This document shows, piece by piece, positions 1 to 8,577 of a DNA stretch of 33,381 bases. The stretch is taken from positions 1-33,381 of IMG/VR virus record IMGVR_UViG_3300032092_000135. One strand, written 5' to 3'. The notes beneath the pieces are model-generated. The model worked only from the letters and a program-made list of their open reading frames with translations, was not told the origin of the DNA and ran no database searches. Numbering within the stretch: position 1 is the first letter of the stretch; each line of letters starts with the position of its first letter. Source of the stretch: a virus. A program made the translations under genes and the position numbers.

Positions 1-1394
1 GCACTCGGTGTAACTCCTAATCCTATATTGCCGTTTACTTGTTGTAATACACTATTTTCTATTGAACTACTACTAACACTAAAAACAGGTATATAATTAA
101 TTGCCCTTGTTCCCGTTCCTGTAATTGGATTAGTTAAAGCATTCTGCTTGTTGTTAAACGTAGTCCAATCGGTACTTGATAATAACCCATTTTGTGAACC
201 ACTTGCAGTTGCAATAGATAAAGTAATCGTACCACTTGTAGTGATAGGACTTGAACCAATAGTAACTCCACTTGTTGCAGAAGATAATCCAACACTTGTT
301 ACTGTTCCTACACTATAAGACCTATTCGCACTTAAATCAAATGAAGTTCCGTTAATAGTTATAGTTCTACTTGTTGGAACATATCCACTTAAATCAGGTG
401 TGTAATTAGGAATGTTAAACACTCCTGTTGTTGAGTTATAAGTAGCTGCACCACTTGTACCTGTTGTGGTCAAGCTAATCGCTGCCCTTGCTCTTGCATC
501 CGTAAAATAAAGGTTTGTATTTTCAGTTACTTGTGATGTATTGTAATCGCCACTTGTAGCTACAACCGCACCTGTTCTGCCAAATACACTTGTAACCGCA
601 TCCGTATTGTCATCTGTCCAAGAAGCCGTTATTGTACCGCCATCTTGTTGATTTAAAGTTAATGTCTTAGTTGTAGTTCCTGTAACTGCTGCACTATTAA
701 TCTTATCGTTATACGCTGAATCCCAATTACTTGTATTATCTGTCAAGTATGATATTGTGCCACCTGTACTTTTTACAATACCTGTGCCACTTAATGCGTT
801 TTGTTTTCCGTTGAATGTTGTCCAATCTGCTGAATCTAAAAATCCATCTTGACTACCACTCGCTTGTTTAACTTCTATACTTGTACCGCTTCCAATAACT
901 GCATTTGTTCCACCTGTAATAGTTAATACAGAACTTGTTGCTTCTGTTAAATTACCTTTGGTAATTGTGCTTTGCTTATTATTGAATGTGTTCCAATCTG
1001 TTGAACTTAAATAGCCATCACTTGAAGCACCTGATTGTGTGATAGAAATAACATTACTAGCAATTCCTAACGGAGCAGTAGCACTTGTTATTCTATTTGT
1101 ATAAGCCGTATCCCATTGTGTTTGTTTTGCAGTTGTAGGTATAGAATATCCTGCCGTAAATGTAATTGCGAAAGTCCCTGTTGATGTAATTGGAGAACCT
1201 GTTACACTTAATCCTGTTGGTACAGATAATGCTACGGAAGTAACTCCCATATTCAAATTGGTTTGCATCCAATCTTGTATAGTAGATATTGTTACTTTAT
1301 TTGTAGTCGCAGCATTCAACGCTACTATCGGTAGGACATCATTGTTGGCAATGGTAACCCTCTCTACTAACTGACTTATCCTTTTATCTGACAT
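1..1394 (-). CDS. Tail fibre / receptor-binding type protein, C-terminal part cut by window edge
   Basis: The minus frame is open from an ATG at 1394 to the left edge (464 codons) with no stop. The product is rich in Ser, Thr, Gly, Asn and Val and is built from short beta-type modules. A block of the type SSTDWNTFNNKQ occurs three times (near 130-220, 785-870 and 970-1040). A module VFGRTGAVVA...YFTDARARAAIS lies near 480-600. Such modules are common in fibres and prophage structural proteins of Bacteroidota phages. The ATG lies 4 nt after the stop of the upstream tail gene, which suggests one late operon ending in adhesion proteins. The N-terminus (MSDKRISQLVER) is probably the part that joins the tail. 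The receptor-binding tip would be beyond the window. The fibre role is an inference from composition and position. Confidence 0.8.
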   Translation of the reverse strand, partial: MSDKRISQLVERVTIANNDVLPIVALNAATTNKVTISTIQDWMQTNLNMGVTSVALSVPTGLSVTGSPITSTGTFAITFTAGYSIPTTAKQTQWDTAYTNRITSATAPLGIASNVISITQSGASSDGYLSSTDWNTFNNKQSTITKGNLTEATSSVLTITGGTNAVIGSGTSIEVKQASGSQDGFLDSADWTTFNGKQNALSGTGIVKSTGGTISYLTDNTSNWDSAYNDKINSAAVTGTTTKTLTLNQQDGGTITASWTDDNTDAVTSVFGRTGAVVATSGDYNTSQVTENTNLYFTDARARAAISLTTTGTSGAATYNSTTGVFNIPNYTPDLSGYVPTSRTITINGTSFDLSANRSYSVGTVTSVGLSSATSGVTIGSSPITTSGTITLSIATASGSQNGLLSSTDWTTFNNKQNALTNPITGTGTRAINYIPVFSVSSSSIENSVLQQVNGNIGLGVTPS

Positions 1395-1398
1395 ACTT

Positions 1399-3576
1399 TT
1401 AAATATAAAACTTATCAATTCCGTTTTCCTGTAACATATAGTAATCCGTTTCTAAAAGGATATACTCATACTCTAATGGTTGTACTTCCGCTAGTATTTT
1501 GAATAGGCTGACATGAGATAGCGTATTGGCTATCGGGTTATATCTATCTACCTTATGAAGTTGATAGTAGTGGTTGCCTACCTTAATTATCTTTCTAAAA
1601 TCTAAATCCATTATATCCTGTGGAGTTAAATAAAACATACCTTCTAATAATCTACTATTCCTATCTCCAATCAAATCAATTAGAGGGGAATAATATGCTC
1701 CATAAAGGTTTGCTCCGGGATATACTGATATACTAAAATAAACTTCTTTTGGAGTTCCAAATAATAAATCATTCACAGGTTCAATAGGATTATTCAAATG
1801 CCCTGCGTATGGATAGGCTGAATATGTGCTAAATCCTGCTGCAAAATTCATTCGCCACATAGTAGGACAACTCGTGTTCGGTTGCCAATATGCTATTCTA
1901 GGTTTAAAGTTATCTCTTATCTTAACTCCGTTCTCAACTTTATATAAATGTATCATAACCCTACCTGCCACTTCTTCTCGCATAACAGGTGGAGCAAATA
2001 CAACTTTCAATGATTTAGTTTCTAATACAAAGTCATTATCAATAATCTCTCTCGCTTCTCCATATCCTTCGTTAAACTTTGTTTTATAGAACTGACTCCA
2101 ATAATCGCTATCATCATCAAATGCAATACGATATTCTTTCGCACTTAATTCACTTACAGGAGTTATAGTTACATCTTGACTTGTATCAAGTTTATTAGTC
2201 CAATCTGCTGCTTCATTTTTAAATGCCCTATAAAATAAACTATATGGTATGATGTCTAATACATTATCCTGCAATTTATCTTGTGTTACATAAAGATTAT
2301 GCATTGTAATAATACTTTTCAAAAAATCTCTTTGTTTCATTGACTTTGGCATAGTATATCCTATCTTCATTATATCGCCTTCTGCCAATTCAACCGCCAC
2401 AGGAACTGTATTACCTATTTTAAATTCTGCTCCTGTGCGTAAAAATATATTAGTATGCATACCTTGGTCTGCACGACTACCACCGATTCTTTCTCCTGTA
2501 ATTTCAATTTCAAAATAATCACCATTAACTAAATCTAACGCAGTACTTAATTCAACATCCCAATTAAATATTTGACCTGTTGATATAAAAGATACTATTC
2601 TAGTAGCAGTTAAAATATCAGAACCATTTTTTTTAACATGAACCATCCATTCATTCCTTGTACCACCTTGTAATGCTTGAAACACTAAACTACATTTGAA
2701 AGTCAAACCTGTATTTATTGTTTGTACTCTATTCCAAGTAAATTTGCTTCCTGAATTTGCAATAGTAAATCCATCATTTGATACATTAGAAAAATATATT
2801 AAATCACTATAATTTTCAGCAGTAGTAACTGCATCTATAATTGAATATCCATATTGATTTAGTAATGTGCTAACTTGTTTAGTAATTGACTTTTCAGCCG
2901 TTACCATAATCAACTTCTTAAAGTACTGCGTATTAAAGAATGGTGCTCTTATCTCAAACCCTGCTTCTGCAAATATTCTTTTTAAAATCTCACGAATATA
3001 AACGGCAGGTTTGAAGTTTGTTAATGGATATGCATAACCATCTGTTGAATATCCATAATCTACTAATGGATATACATAGTTCATAGCACCATCTACCCAT
3101 TGTGTACTATTCCAAGATAATCCAATATTATTACTATTCCATACATGGTCGTAATCATTAAAGTTTAATTCAGCCAATGTCTTGTCGCCTAATGTGTCTA
3201 GGATGTCCCTCAATCGCCCAAAAACATTTACCTCATAAGTTATATCACCATCTTTGTTAGTGACCTTAATCAGCCTTAAAACGCCATCAAATATCTTTAC
3301 ATTATCAAGGAATATCTGTGCCTTTGCTTGTTTGGCAGGGTTGAAGTTTACTAGAATGTTTGGGTCATTCTCATAATAATCATTTGATACTGATACATCA
3401 AATATATTACCGAATAGTTTTTGATTATTAGATGTAGAAGGTAGTACCATTGTTTTTGAAAACGATGTGTTCCTTCTTTCAATATCGCTAATGTCAGCAA
3501 TAGAATATGAGAAATCAACATCAATATCCCCCAAAGTATCTGCTTCATATCCTTCTATATATAACCTTGTACTCAT
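1399..3576 (-). CDS. Large tail protein, probable tail tip / baseplate component
   Basis: A 725-residue protein starting MSTRLYIEGYEAD. It lies between another tail gene and the fibre gene, 1 nt after the stop of the former. The N-terminal ~130 residues are beta-rich and contain the stretch RRNTSFSKTMVLPST, a pattern I associate with large structural proteins of Bacteroidota phages. The remainder is a mosaic of beta segments, including an aromatic region (YWSQFYKTKFNEGYGEAREI), and ends with the tyrosine-rich tail YEYILLETDYYML. No catalytic motif was recognised. By position and size it should be the tip or hub to which the fibre attaches, comparable with Dit/Tal proteins of other siphophages. 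That equivalence is inferred from context, not from sequence. Confidence 0.65.
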   Translation of the reverse strand: MSTRLYIEGYEADTLGDIDVDFSYSIADISDIERRNTSFSKTMVLPSTSNNQKLFGNIFDVSVSNDYYENDPNILVNFNPAKQAKAQIFLDNVKIFDGVLRLIKVTNKDGDITYEVNVFGRLRDILDTLGDKTLAELNFNDYDHVWNSNNIGLSWNSTQWVDGAMNYVYPLVDYGYSTDGYAYPLTNFKPAVYIREILKRIFAEAGFEIRAPFFNTQYFKKLIMVTAEKSITKQVSTLLNQYGYSIIDAVTTAENYSDLIYFSNVSNDGFTIANSGSKFTWNRVQTINTGLTFKCSLVFQALQGGTRNEWMVHVKKNGSDILTATRIVSFISTGQIFNWDVELSTALDLVNGDYFEIEITGERIGGSRADQGMHTNIFLRTGAEFKIGNTVPVAVELAEGDIMKIGYTMPKSMKQRDFLKSIITMHNLYVTQDKLQDNVLDIIPYSLFYRAFKNEAADWTNKLDTSQDVTITPVSELSAKEYRIAFDDDSDYWSQFYKTKFNEGYGEAREIIDNDFVLETKSLKVVFAPPVMREEVAGRVMIHLYKVENGVKIRDNFKPRIAYWQPNTSCPTMWRMNFAAGFSTYSAYPYAGHLNNPIEPVNDLLFGTPKEVYFSISVYPGANLYGAYYSPLIDLIGDRNSRLLEGMFYLTPQDIMDLDFRKIIKVGNHYYQLHKVDRYNPIANTLSHVSLFKILAEVQPLEYEYILLETDYYMLQENGIDKFYI

Positions 3577-3577
3577 A

Positions 3578-4759
3578 CTAAATTGATTGTCTTTGATTAA
3601 CTAACCCGAACTCTAAATCTAGTTCTAAATTAAATAACTTATCTGATATTGATTTTTTTAATTCGTAACTATTAGCACTTACTTTTGATGGAATCCAAGA
3701 TGGTGTAACATAATTGTCATTCACTACATTTAAGTAAAGTAATGGAGATGTATATAACTCCCTAATCAATTCGCTTTGGCTATCTGTTAAGTAGTCGCTT
3801 ATTATTTTCCATTTTTGTAATTCCTTGACATAGTATATAGGATTGATGTTCTTTACAACTATACCATTCGCTTCATATATATCTCCTGTGTAATTCCTTT
3901 GGTAACCTTTCCTTTCTATTTCAAATGTTGTCTTATTAACTAAATCAAAATTAAAGAAGTCATAAGTGCCATACTTATTTAAGTAGGCTAAACGCATAGG
4001 GTCGTACTTGCCACATTCTTGTATGTATAGTGTAGCGAACAGGCTTCTTCTTGCTGAACCATTATTCCAATTGATGTATGTTTCTATGTATGATACATTA
4101 CTTCCGTAAGTCAATGGTGTAACTTTGAAATATGTAATTGTATGGTCGCCAACTGCTGATGGAGTTATTGTAAAAGTGCTATTTGTATTATTAGTATAGA
4201 ATACTTTTAATTCACAACTCACAATCTTGTTGGTATTATAGAATCCAAATACTTGTGAATCAGTACTCCTTAACTTAATTATATTCCAATCTGTCAATGG
4301 CTTATAAACACTATTGCTTGTTCCATTATAATTATTAAAATCAGCGTACCAATTCTTTAATTCTAGTAATGGTAAAGATGCCGCTAATCCATATTTCGTT
4401 GCTGATACTACTTCTGTGTTTAATATAATTACATAATCGCCATCAACTTCATAATATTCATAGCATTTTATATAGAACTTTTTTAGTATGCCATTATCGT
4501 TGCCTGTATTTGCAGTTTCATAAAATCCTCTACTAAAATTATATTGAGTTGATACAAATTTAGATATATCAAATTCAACTTCGTTAGCAGGATTCGCAGG
4601 ACTATCATAATAAGCCGTAGCGATTAATTCATTTGCTCCGTTATATACTTTCACTACATATTTAAAACCAATGTTAGCAGCGTTGTTACTTACAATTCTA
4701 TAAAGAATACGATTGAATGTAGGTAGTATGCTTGGTGTCGGTTGTGTTAATGTTATCAT
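3578..4759 (-). CDS. Tail structural protein, probable distal tail component
   Basis: A 393-residue protein beginning MITLTQPTPSILPTFNRI. The first ~90 residues look like a beta-sandwich (FKYVVKVYNGANELIATAYY). The middle contains repeated Thr/Asn-rich beta strands, and the end is more charged. I know similar N-termini from tail genes of Bacteroidota phages but no named function. The ATG overlaps the stop of the upstream gene (ATGA at 4756-4759), so the two are translationally coupled. It precedes the 725-residue tail tip candidate by 1 nt. A distal tail (Dit-like) role is the best guess from order alone. Confidence 0.6.
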   Translation of the reverse strand: MITLTQPTPSILPTFNRILYRIVSNNAANIGFKYVVKVYNGANELIATAYYDSPANPANEVEFDISKFVSTQYNFSRGFYETANTGNDNGILKKFYIKCYEYYEVDGDYVIILNTEVVSATKYGLAASLPLLELKNWYADFNNYNGTSNSVYKPLTDWNIIKLRSTDSQVFGFYNTNKIVSCELKVFYTNNTNSTFTITPSAVGDHTITYFKVTPLTYGSNVSYIETYINWNNGSARRSLFATLYIQECGKYDPMRLAYLNKYGTYDFFNFDLVNKTTFEIERKGYQRNYTGDIYEANGIVVKNINPIYYVKELQKWKIISDYLTDSQSELIRELYTSPLLYLNVVNDNYVTPSWIPSKVSANSYELKKSISDKLFNLELDLEFGLVNQRQSI

Positions 4760-5409
4760 TTCTTACTTACTTTTAATATCAATGAGTTAGCACCTACTTC
4801 TTCAAGTTCTGTTAGGTAGAATGGTGTAATATCATCAACTGCTCTTTGTTTAAAGTTCTTACCTTCAATACCATATTTCTTAATGTAATATGCTAATCTA
4901 CTAGCAGGACTTGTAATCTGTTTTAATTTCTTTCTTCTTTTCCCTTCTGTGTTTTCAATAAGGTTTGTTGCCTTTAATTCTATGTTCTTTCTTTTCGCCC
5001 ATCCTTCTAGGTTCGCTAGTGCTTCGGGTGGCATACCATAAGTTTTGAACTGATAATATTTACCATCAGCGTTCTTATAGAACATTTTATTCTTTGGGTT
5101 ACCTGCTACACCTTTAACTCCCTTATCAATAAAATCCGTATAACTCGCATCACCGAATCCTATTTCTAATCTCCACACTCCACTCTTTTCTTTTGCACCG
5201 ATAACCGCTATTGAACTTGCTAATCTGCCCGAAGCCTGTGGAACTAATTCTTCAAGTCTAGCAACTAAATCTATTCCTAGCCTATCCAATATAGATTTGA
5301 CACTTTGTTGTAAAGTATTTTCTACTTCAACAACATATTCGTTTTCAGTTAGCCTTCTGCCACCGATATTGAATAAGGCATCTACTTCTTTCTGTGTCGC
5401 AACTCCCAT
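4756..5409 (-). CDS. Tail completion / neck-like protein
   Basis: A 217-residue protein (MGVATQKEVDALFNIG...). After ~20 residues it contains a segment of the form QQSVKSILDRLGIDLVARL, followed by LVPQASGRLASSI and a beta stretch WRLEIGFGDASYTDFIDKG. This resembles the HK97 gp10-like class of head-tail or tail completion proteins: amphipathic helix, SG(R/K)L(A/R)xSI motif, then a beta sheet. Residues 140-175 are very basic. The start overlaps the upstream -1 frame extension by 28 nt, and the stop overlaps the next ATG (ATGA). A tail completion role is plausible. The location after the tail chaperone, where a tape measure would normally sit, is unusual. Confidence 0.55.
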   Translation of the reverse strand: MGVATQKEVDALFNIGGRRLTENEYVVEVENTLQQSVKSILDRLGIDLVARLEELVPQASGRLASSIAVIGAKEKSGVWRLEIGFGDASYTDFIDKGVKGVAGNPKNKMFYKNADGKYYQFKTYGMPPEALANLEGWAKRKNIELKATNLIENTEGKRRKKLKQITSPASRLAYYIKKYGIEGKNFKQRAVDDITPFYLTELEEVGANSLILKVSKK

Positions 5410-5648
5410 TGTTTATATTCTGCTTCTTTATGTTTGTTATAATCCTTTAAATATGCTAGACTATTTAGATACTGAATGATTGGTAGATTATATGCTGCCG
5501 TCATTGTTATATTTTCAAAGTCCGCTATTTGTTTTGTTGAATAAACCCATCCCCATCTTTCCATAAACGAAGTAGAGCCGCTCTCGTTTCCTCCTTCAAA
5601 TTTGAAGAGGTTATTGTATCGCTTACTAATTCCTTGAATAATTGATAA
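5382..5648 (-). CDS. -1 frameshift extension of the tail assembly chaperone
   Basis: This reading frame has no good start of its own; only a TTG at 5663 is available. It is open from inside the overlapping chaperone gene to a stop at 5382. It is in the -1 frame relative to that gene and begins exactly at a run of nine T. The 88 residues encoded after the slip include FMERWGWVYSTKQIADFE and a charged helical end (YKQWELRHRKK), a coherent protein-like sequence. A -1 slip would give a fusion of about 242 residues beside the normal 194-residue product, the same logic as lambda G and G-T. I see the overlap and slippery run directly; actual frameshifting is inferred. Confidence 0.65.
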   Translation of the reverse strand, partial: LSIIQGISKRYNNLFKFEGGNESGSTSFMERWGWVYSTKQIADFENITMTAAYNLPIIQYLNSLAYLKDYNKHKEAEYKQWELRHRKK

Positions 5649-6109
5649 AAAAAAAGCATACAACCATAAAGTTCTACGAATTTAGCGTTCAATAAATCTT
5701 CTGCGACTACCTCGTGTGGTATAGTTCCATACTCCATATACTTATCTCCCTTCATTGGTAGAAAGAAACAAGCACCAATCTTGTGTAACTGCATTATCTG
5801 TCCGCTAAAATGATTGATGTCAATATACTGACCTGCGGTAATTTCAGTTAATTCAAAACAAAACTTATACCTTCTGTCGCCTATTGTTATATAATCAACT
5901 GCTTTACATTCTGGCACATTGTTGAAGAACTCTAACTTCTTGGCATATTCCTGTACTAATTCCCTATACTTTATGGCATCATAATCTTCTTCGTTCTTGC
6001 CTTCAACGACTGCCAACATCTTTTGTTGCTTCTCAACAATGTTAAGTTGCTCACTTAATTCAATATCGTATAGGCTTATAAATTGCCCGACTGTCAGTTT
6101 ATCCCACAT
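5525..6109 (-). CDS. Tail assembly chaperone (G-like, zero-frame product)
   Basis: A 194-residue protein starting MWDKLTVGQFISLYDIE. It has a helical N-terminus (residues 1-65), a beta segment with the motif ITIGDRRYKFCFEL, and the segment TAGQYIDINHFSG. I know this arrangement from small helical proteins encoded near tail genes in Bacteroidota phages. The identification as a tail chaperone rests mainly on the T9 run at codons 152-155 with an overlapping -1 frame, the hallmark of G/G-T genes. In most siphophages such a gene directly precedes the tape measure. Here the next gene is a 217-residue tail completion-like protein, and the tape measure candidate lies far away at 30.7-32.9 kb. Confidence 0.6.
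   Translation of the reverse strand: MWDKLTVGQFISLYDIELSEQLNIVEKQQKMLAVVEGKNEEDYDAIKYRELVQEYAKKLEFFNNVPECKAVDYITIGDRRYKFCFELTEITAGQYIDINHFSGQIMQLHKIGACFFLPMKGDKYMEYGTIPHEVVAEDLLNAKFVELYGCMLFFYQLFKELVSDTITSSNLKEETRAALLRLWKDGDGFIQQNK
5648..5654 (-). promoter_or_regulatory. Probable -1 programmed frameshift slippery site (T TTT TTT)
   Basis: Nine consecutive T on the minus strand (5655-5647) lie at codons 152-155 of the chaperone gene, read CTT TTT TTT TAT. The heptamer T TTT TTT fits the X XXY YYZ rule for a -1 slip at Phe153 and Phe154. After the slip the next codon is TTA in the open -1 frame. The site lies inside the 139-nt overlap of the two frames. RNA polymerase slippage on the same run could give the same outcome. 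Confidence 0.6.
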
Positions 6110-6138
6110 AATTGTAAATATATTTTTTAGGTTATCGT

Positions 6139-7338
6139 TTATCTAAAAGTATACAATCCTTTGTTACTAACCTTTAATTCATTCAAGGCGAAGTATCTTA
6201 ATGCGTCTATCGCATGGTTGTATAAATCTGTTGGCTGACCTGTTAGTGTGCCATCTTTTTCTGTTCTGTATTTGTATGTCATAACTTCTTTACCAATTAT
6301 ATCTTCGGCTACGAAGTTAATCTTATATCGCTTCAATATATCTATACTATTGTTAATACTATCTTTTCCTTTGTTAGCACCTTTAATCATTCGCCATCCA
6401 TCCCTGTATAATTCTTCAATGCTTTTTGGTTCTGCACTATCTGCTATGATTGTAATGTGTTGAGGAACATTGAGTTGTCGCATCTTGGCACTAATGTCTT
6501 GATTCGTTAAGCCTCTTTCATAAATCAATGTTTGTACATAGAGTTGCCCTTCGTGTTTCCTTACCTCAACTAATGCAGTCGGGTCAATAGAATAACCAAA
6601 GTCCAAGCCGTAACCTAGTAATTCGCCTTGTAATGATTCACAGGCTTCAAAGTTATTGAATATCAAGCCTTCAATCGTACCCCATTCTCCTATACCATAA
6701 ACATTCCACAACGCAGGGTCTGTCTTTTTTAATAGTTCAATTTCAAGGATAACAGATTCTTCTAGGAATGGATTGTCTTTGTAACTGCTGACTATGACAT
6801 CAATATCATTTTCAGTATATCTTCTAACATCTTCTAGTTCTGTTTTTATGAAATGGTTTGGTGATGATGGGTTCAATGCTAGGAATATAGTTCCTGTCGT
6901 TCTAAATAGTAATTGTTGCCATTCTAGTTTGTTAATCTCGTTGGCTTCATCTATGAACAGATGGTTTCTTTTCCTACCTCTTAACTTTGTTTCTTGGTCA
7001 ACTGAAAAGAATTCAACTATCCTGTTGTTATACTTAAATTCAAAGTTGGATTTGTTGTATTCAATGTGATTGTGTAAGCCTGTTGATTCTAATATTTCAA
7101 TAAAATCCCTTAATGTTGAACTACGAAGGGATGGTAAAAATTTACGGACAATACTGAATGTTCCTTTATTATCAAATTGATTGCCTATTCTACCTGTCAA
7201 TAACCATACTACTGCTATTTGACAGATGGAATATGATTTAGTGCTACGAGTACCGCCTCTGTTGATTCTTATTTTCTTTGTTGATAGGGCATTCTTTTCG
7301 TAGACTTCACTTCCTTTTATGACAAGGTTATTGCTCAC
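6139..7338 (-). CDS. terL: Terminase large subunit
   Basis: A 399-residue packaging motor. The Walker A loop is GGTRSTKS at residues 28-35 and the Walker B strand is LFIDE at 127-131. The coupling segment ALNPSSPNHF lies near 154-163. The C-terminal RNase H-like nuclease carries acidic residues at D246 (GLDFGYS), D300 (IIADSAEPK) and D378 (NHAIDALRYF). Length and domain order match ordinary TerL proteins that cut and pump phage DNA into proheads. The start overlaps the small-subunit gene by 11 nt. The enzyme follows directly after the putative DNA-modification cassette, so modified DNA would be its substrate if that hypothesis holds. Confidence 0.95.
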   Translation of the reverse strand: MSNNLVIKGSEVYEKNALSTKKIRINRGGTRSTKSYSICQIAVVWLLTGRIGNQFDNKGTFSIVRKFLPSLRSSTLRDFIEILESTGLHNHIEYNKSNFEFKYNNRIVEFFSVDQETKLRGRKRNHLFIDEANEINKLEWQQLLFRTTGTIFLALNPSSPNHFIKTELEDVRRYTENDIDVIVSSYKDNPFLEESVILEIELLKKTDPALWNVYGIGEWGTIEGLIFNNFEACESLQGELLGYGLDFGYSIDPTALVEVRKHEGQLYVQTLIYERGLTNQDISAKMRQLNVPQHITIIADSAEPKSIEELYRDGWRMIKGANKGKDSINNSIDILKRYKINFVAEDIIGKEVMTYKYRTEKDGTLTGQPTDLYNHAIDALRYFALNELKVSNKGLYTFR

Positions 7339-7693
7339 GCTTTATTATTTGTACTTCAATGCCTGTTAGGTTAAGGCTACCTTCTAATTGTATTTGTTCT
7401 TTTGGTTTACCATACACTCTTGTAAGTAGTGTGTCAATAGAATACAAACTACCTTTCCTAAATGAACGATATAAGGCATTGGCTATTGTCTTTTCAAGTA
7501 TAGTCGTGTCATCGCTTTGTACTATATCTTTCAGTTGTTCCATATCCATACCTAACATATTCTGTATGGTATCATTGATTTCGCTTTGCTTATATCCTAT
7601 TCCTTTCAATAAGGTTGTAAACTTCTTTGGTCTGCCATTAGGGTTTCCACTTTCGCCCTTCTTGTATGGTATAAGGTTTTCTTCGTTTGGCAT
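7328..7693 (-). CDS. terS: Probable terminase small subunit (DUF5681-like N-terminus)
   Basis: A 121-residue protein with the N-terminal signature FKKG-SGNPNGRPKK type (here YKKGESGNPNGRPKKF, residues 10-25). This is the pattern of the DUF5681 domain often found beside large terminase genes. The middle is helical (INDTIQNMLGMDMEQLKDI). A second helical part contains EKTIANALYRSFRKGSLYS. Direct position upstream of terL with an 11-nt overlap supports a DNA-recognition role in packaging. No classical HTH can be assigned with confidence. It starts 1 nt after the stop of the nucleotidyltransferase gene, so packaging and putative modification genes are on one message. Confidence 0.7.
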   Translation of the reverse strand: MPNEENLIPYKKGESGNPNGRPKKFTTLLKGIGYKQSEINDTIQNMLGMDMEQLKDIVQSDDTTILEKTIANALYRSFRKGSLYSIDTLLTRVYGKPKEQIQLEGSLNLTGIEVQIIKREQ

Positions 7694-7694
7694 A

Positions 7695-8144
7695 TTATCT
7701 AATATTACTTATGATATCTTCTTGTAATTCAACAGGAACAAACTTCCTCCAATTCTCATTACCTAGTTTAATTGATTCACGGATATTTGTTGCTGATATA
7801 TTTGCTATTTCTTCTGTCGGGGTATATTTGTTTACCTCATAGCCTACACCCCTACCAAAGTTAATTGATTCCATATCAGGTATAATCATAACCTCAACAT
7901 CTTGTTTCCTTTGTCTATGATACTTCAATATCATATTCTTTGTTTGTACTGATGTGAATGGATTACCATTGTCAGGCTCAATATCCCTAATAAGTATTAG
8001 AACAGGTATTCCTTTCAATAACTTCTGTTCAATTAATTGAATATGTCCATAGTGATAAGGCTGATACCTTCCTATGAAGATTGCTCTTTTCTTATCTTTG
8101 TTCTGTGTAGGTTGCCCTCCGTAGTTTCTTTTAACCCAAGCCAT
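7695..8144 (-). CDS. Nucleotidyltransferase of the HxGH (adenylyl/cytidylyltransferase) superfamily
   Basis: A 149-residue enzyme. Residues 24-34 read IGRYQPYHYGH, the nucleotide-binding GxxxPxHxGH motif. Residues 116-122 read ISATNIR, the second signature (ISxTxIR) shared by NMN/pantetheine-phosphate adenylyltransferases and, in a related form, by ATP sulfurylases. The first ~20 residues are a basic extension. The family transfers AMP or CMP to a phosphate-type acceptor. The closest visible pattern is NadM/NadR-like. In this cassette, next to an APS kinase and a sulfotransferase, formation of APS from ATP and sulfate is an attractive but unproven alternative. Its ATG overlaps the APS kinase gene by 14 nt. 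Confidence 0.8.
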   Translation of the reverse strand: MAWVKRNYGGQPTQNKDKKRAIFIGRYQPYHYGHIQLIEQKLLKGIPVLILIRDIEPDNGNPFTSVQTKNMILKYHRQRKQDVEVMIIPDMESINFGRGVGYEVNKYTPTEEIANISATNIRESIKLGNENWRKFVPVELQEDIISNIR

Positions 8145-8577
8145 TTGATTTGTTGTTTAGTATTTTCATAATGCAGTTCTCTACCGATTCGTTGGTTGTA
8201 TCAATATCTATATAATCTTCCGTTGGAACTTCAAATTCTGCTACAAAAAACTTCTCTCTGCCACGAATTTCGCTAGTGTGGACATATACCTCAACCATTT
8301 GATTTGAAGCCTTTAATGCCCTCCTGTGTTCGTTATAGGGGGCAACTACACTAATGATAACATCATAGCCTTCGTTATCCATAAACCTTGCAATATCTAA
8401 TACAGATTGTATGTTCTTTTCCCTGCCTTCCCTAGTGTAATCAAAGTTCTGTAATACTTCACGAAGGTTATCGCCGTCAATATGCACGTGCTTTGTGCCT
8501 AGTTTTTCAATTAGTGCTTTTGCTAATGTAGTTTTACCTGCTGCGGGTTGACCGCAAAACCAATATATCATATTCAT
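8131..8577 (-). CDS. cysC: Adenylylsulfate (APS) kinase-like protein, short form
   Basis: A 148-residue P-loop kinase. Walker A is GQPAAGKTT (residues 9-17). HIDGDNLR (32-39) matches the (L/I)DGDN(V/L)R motif. FDYTREGREKNI (45-56) matches the FSxxDRxENIRR region. SVVAPYNEHRR (76-86) matches the (S/A)xISPYxxxRD region of CysC. These place it in the APS kinase family, which phosphorylates APS to PAPS, the universal sulfate donor. It is shorter than cellular CysC (~200 residues) and lacks the usual KGLYKKARxG...FTG lid, so its substrate range may be relaxed. The start overlaps the DUF2061 gene by an ATGA, and the next gene overlaps it by 14 nt. A related nucleoside or DNA-base kinase role cannot be excluded. 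Confidence 0.82.
   Translation of the reverse strand: MNMIYWFCGQPAAGKTTLAKALIEKLGTKHVHIDGDNLREVLQNFDYTREGREKNIQSVLDIARFMDNEGYDVIISVVAPYNEHRRALKASNQMVEVYVHTSEIRGREKFFVAEFEVPTEDYIDIDTTNESVENCIMKILNNKSNGLG

Noticed and set aside
7695-8144. Firm assignment of the nucleotidyltransferase as NMN adenylyltransferase (NAD synthesis)
   Set aside because: The motifs fit that family, but are shared with other adenylyl- and cytidylyltransferases, and the neighbours do not belong to NAD metabolism.
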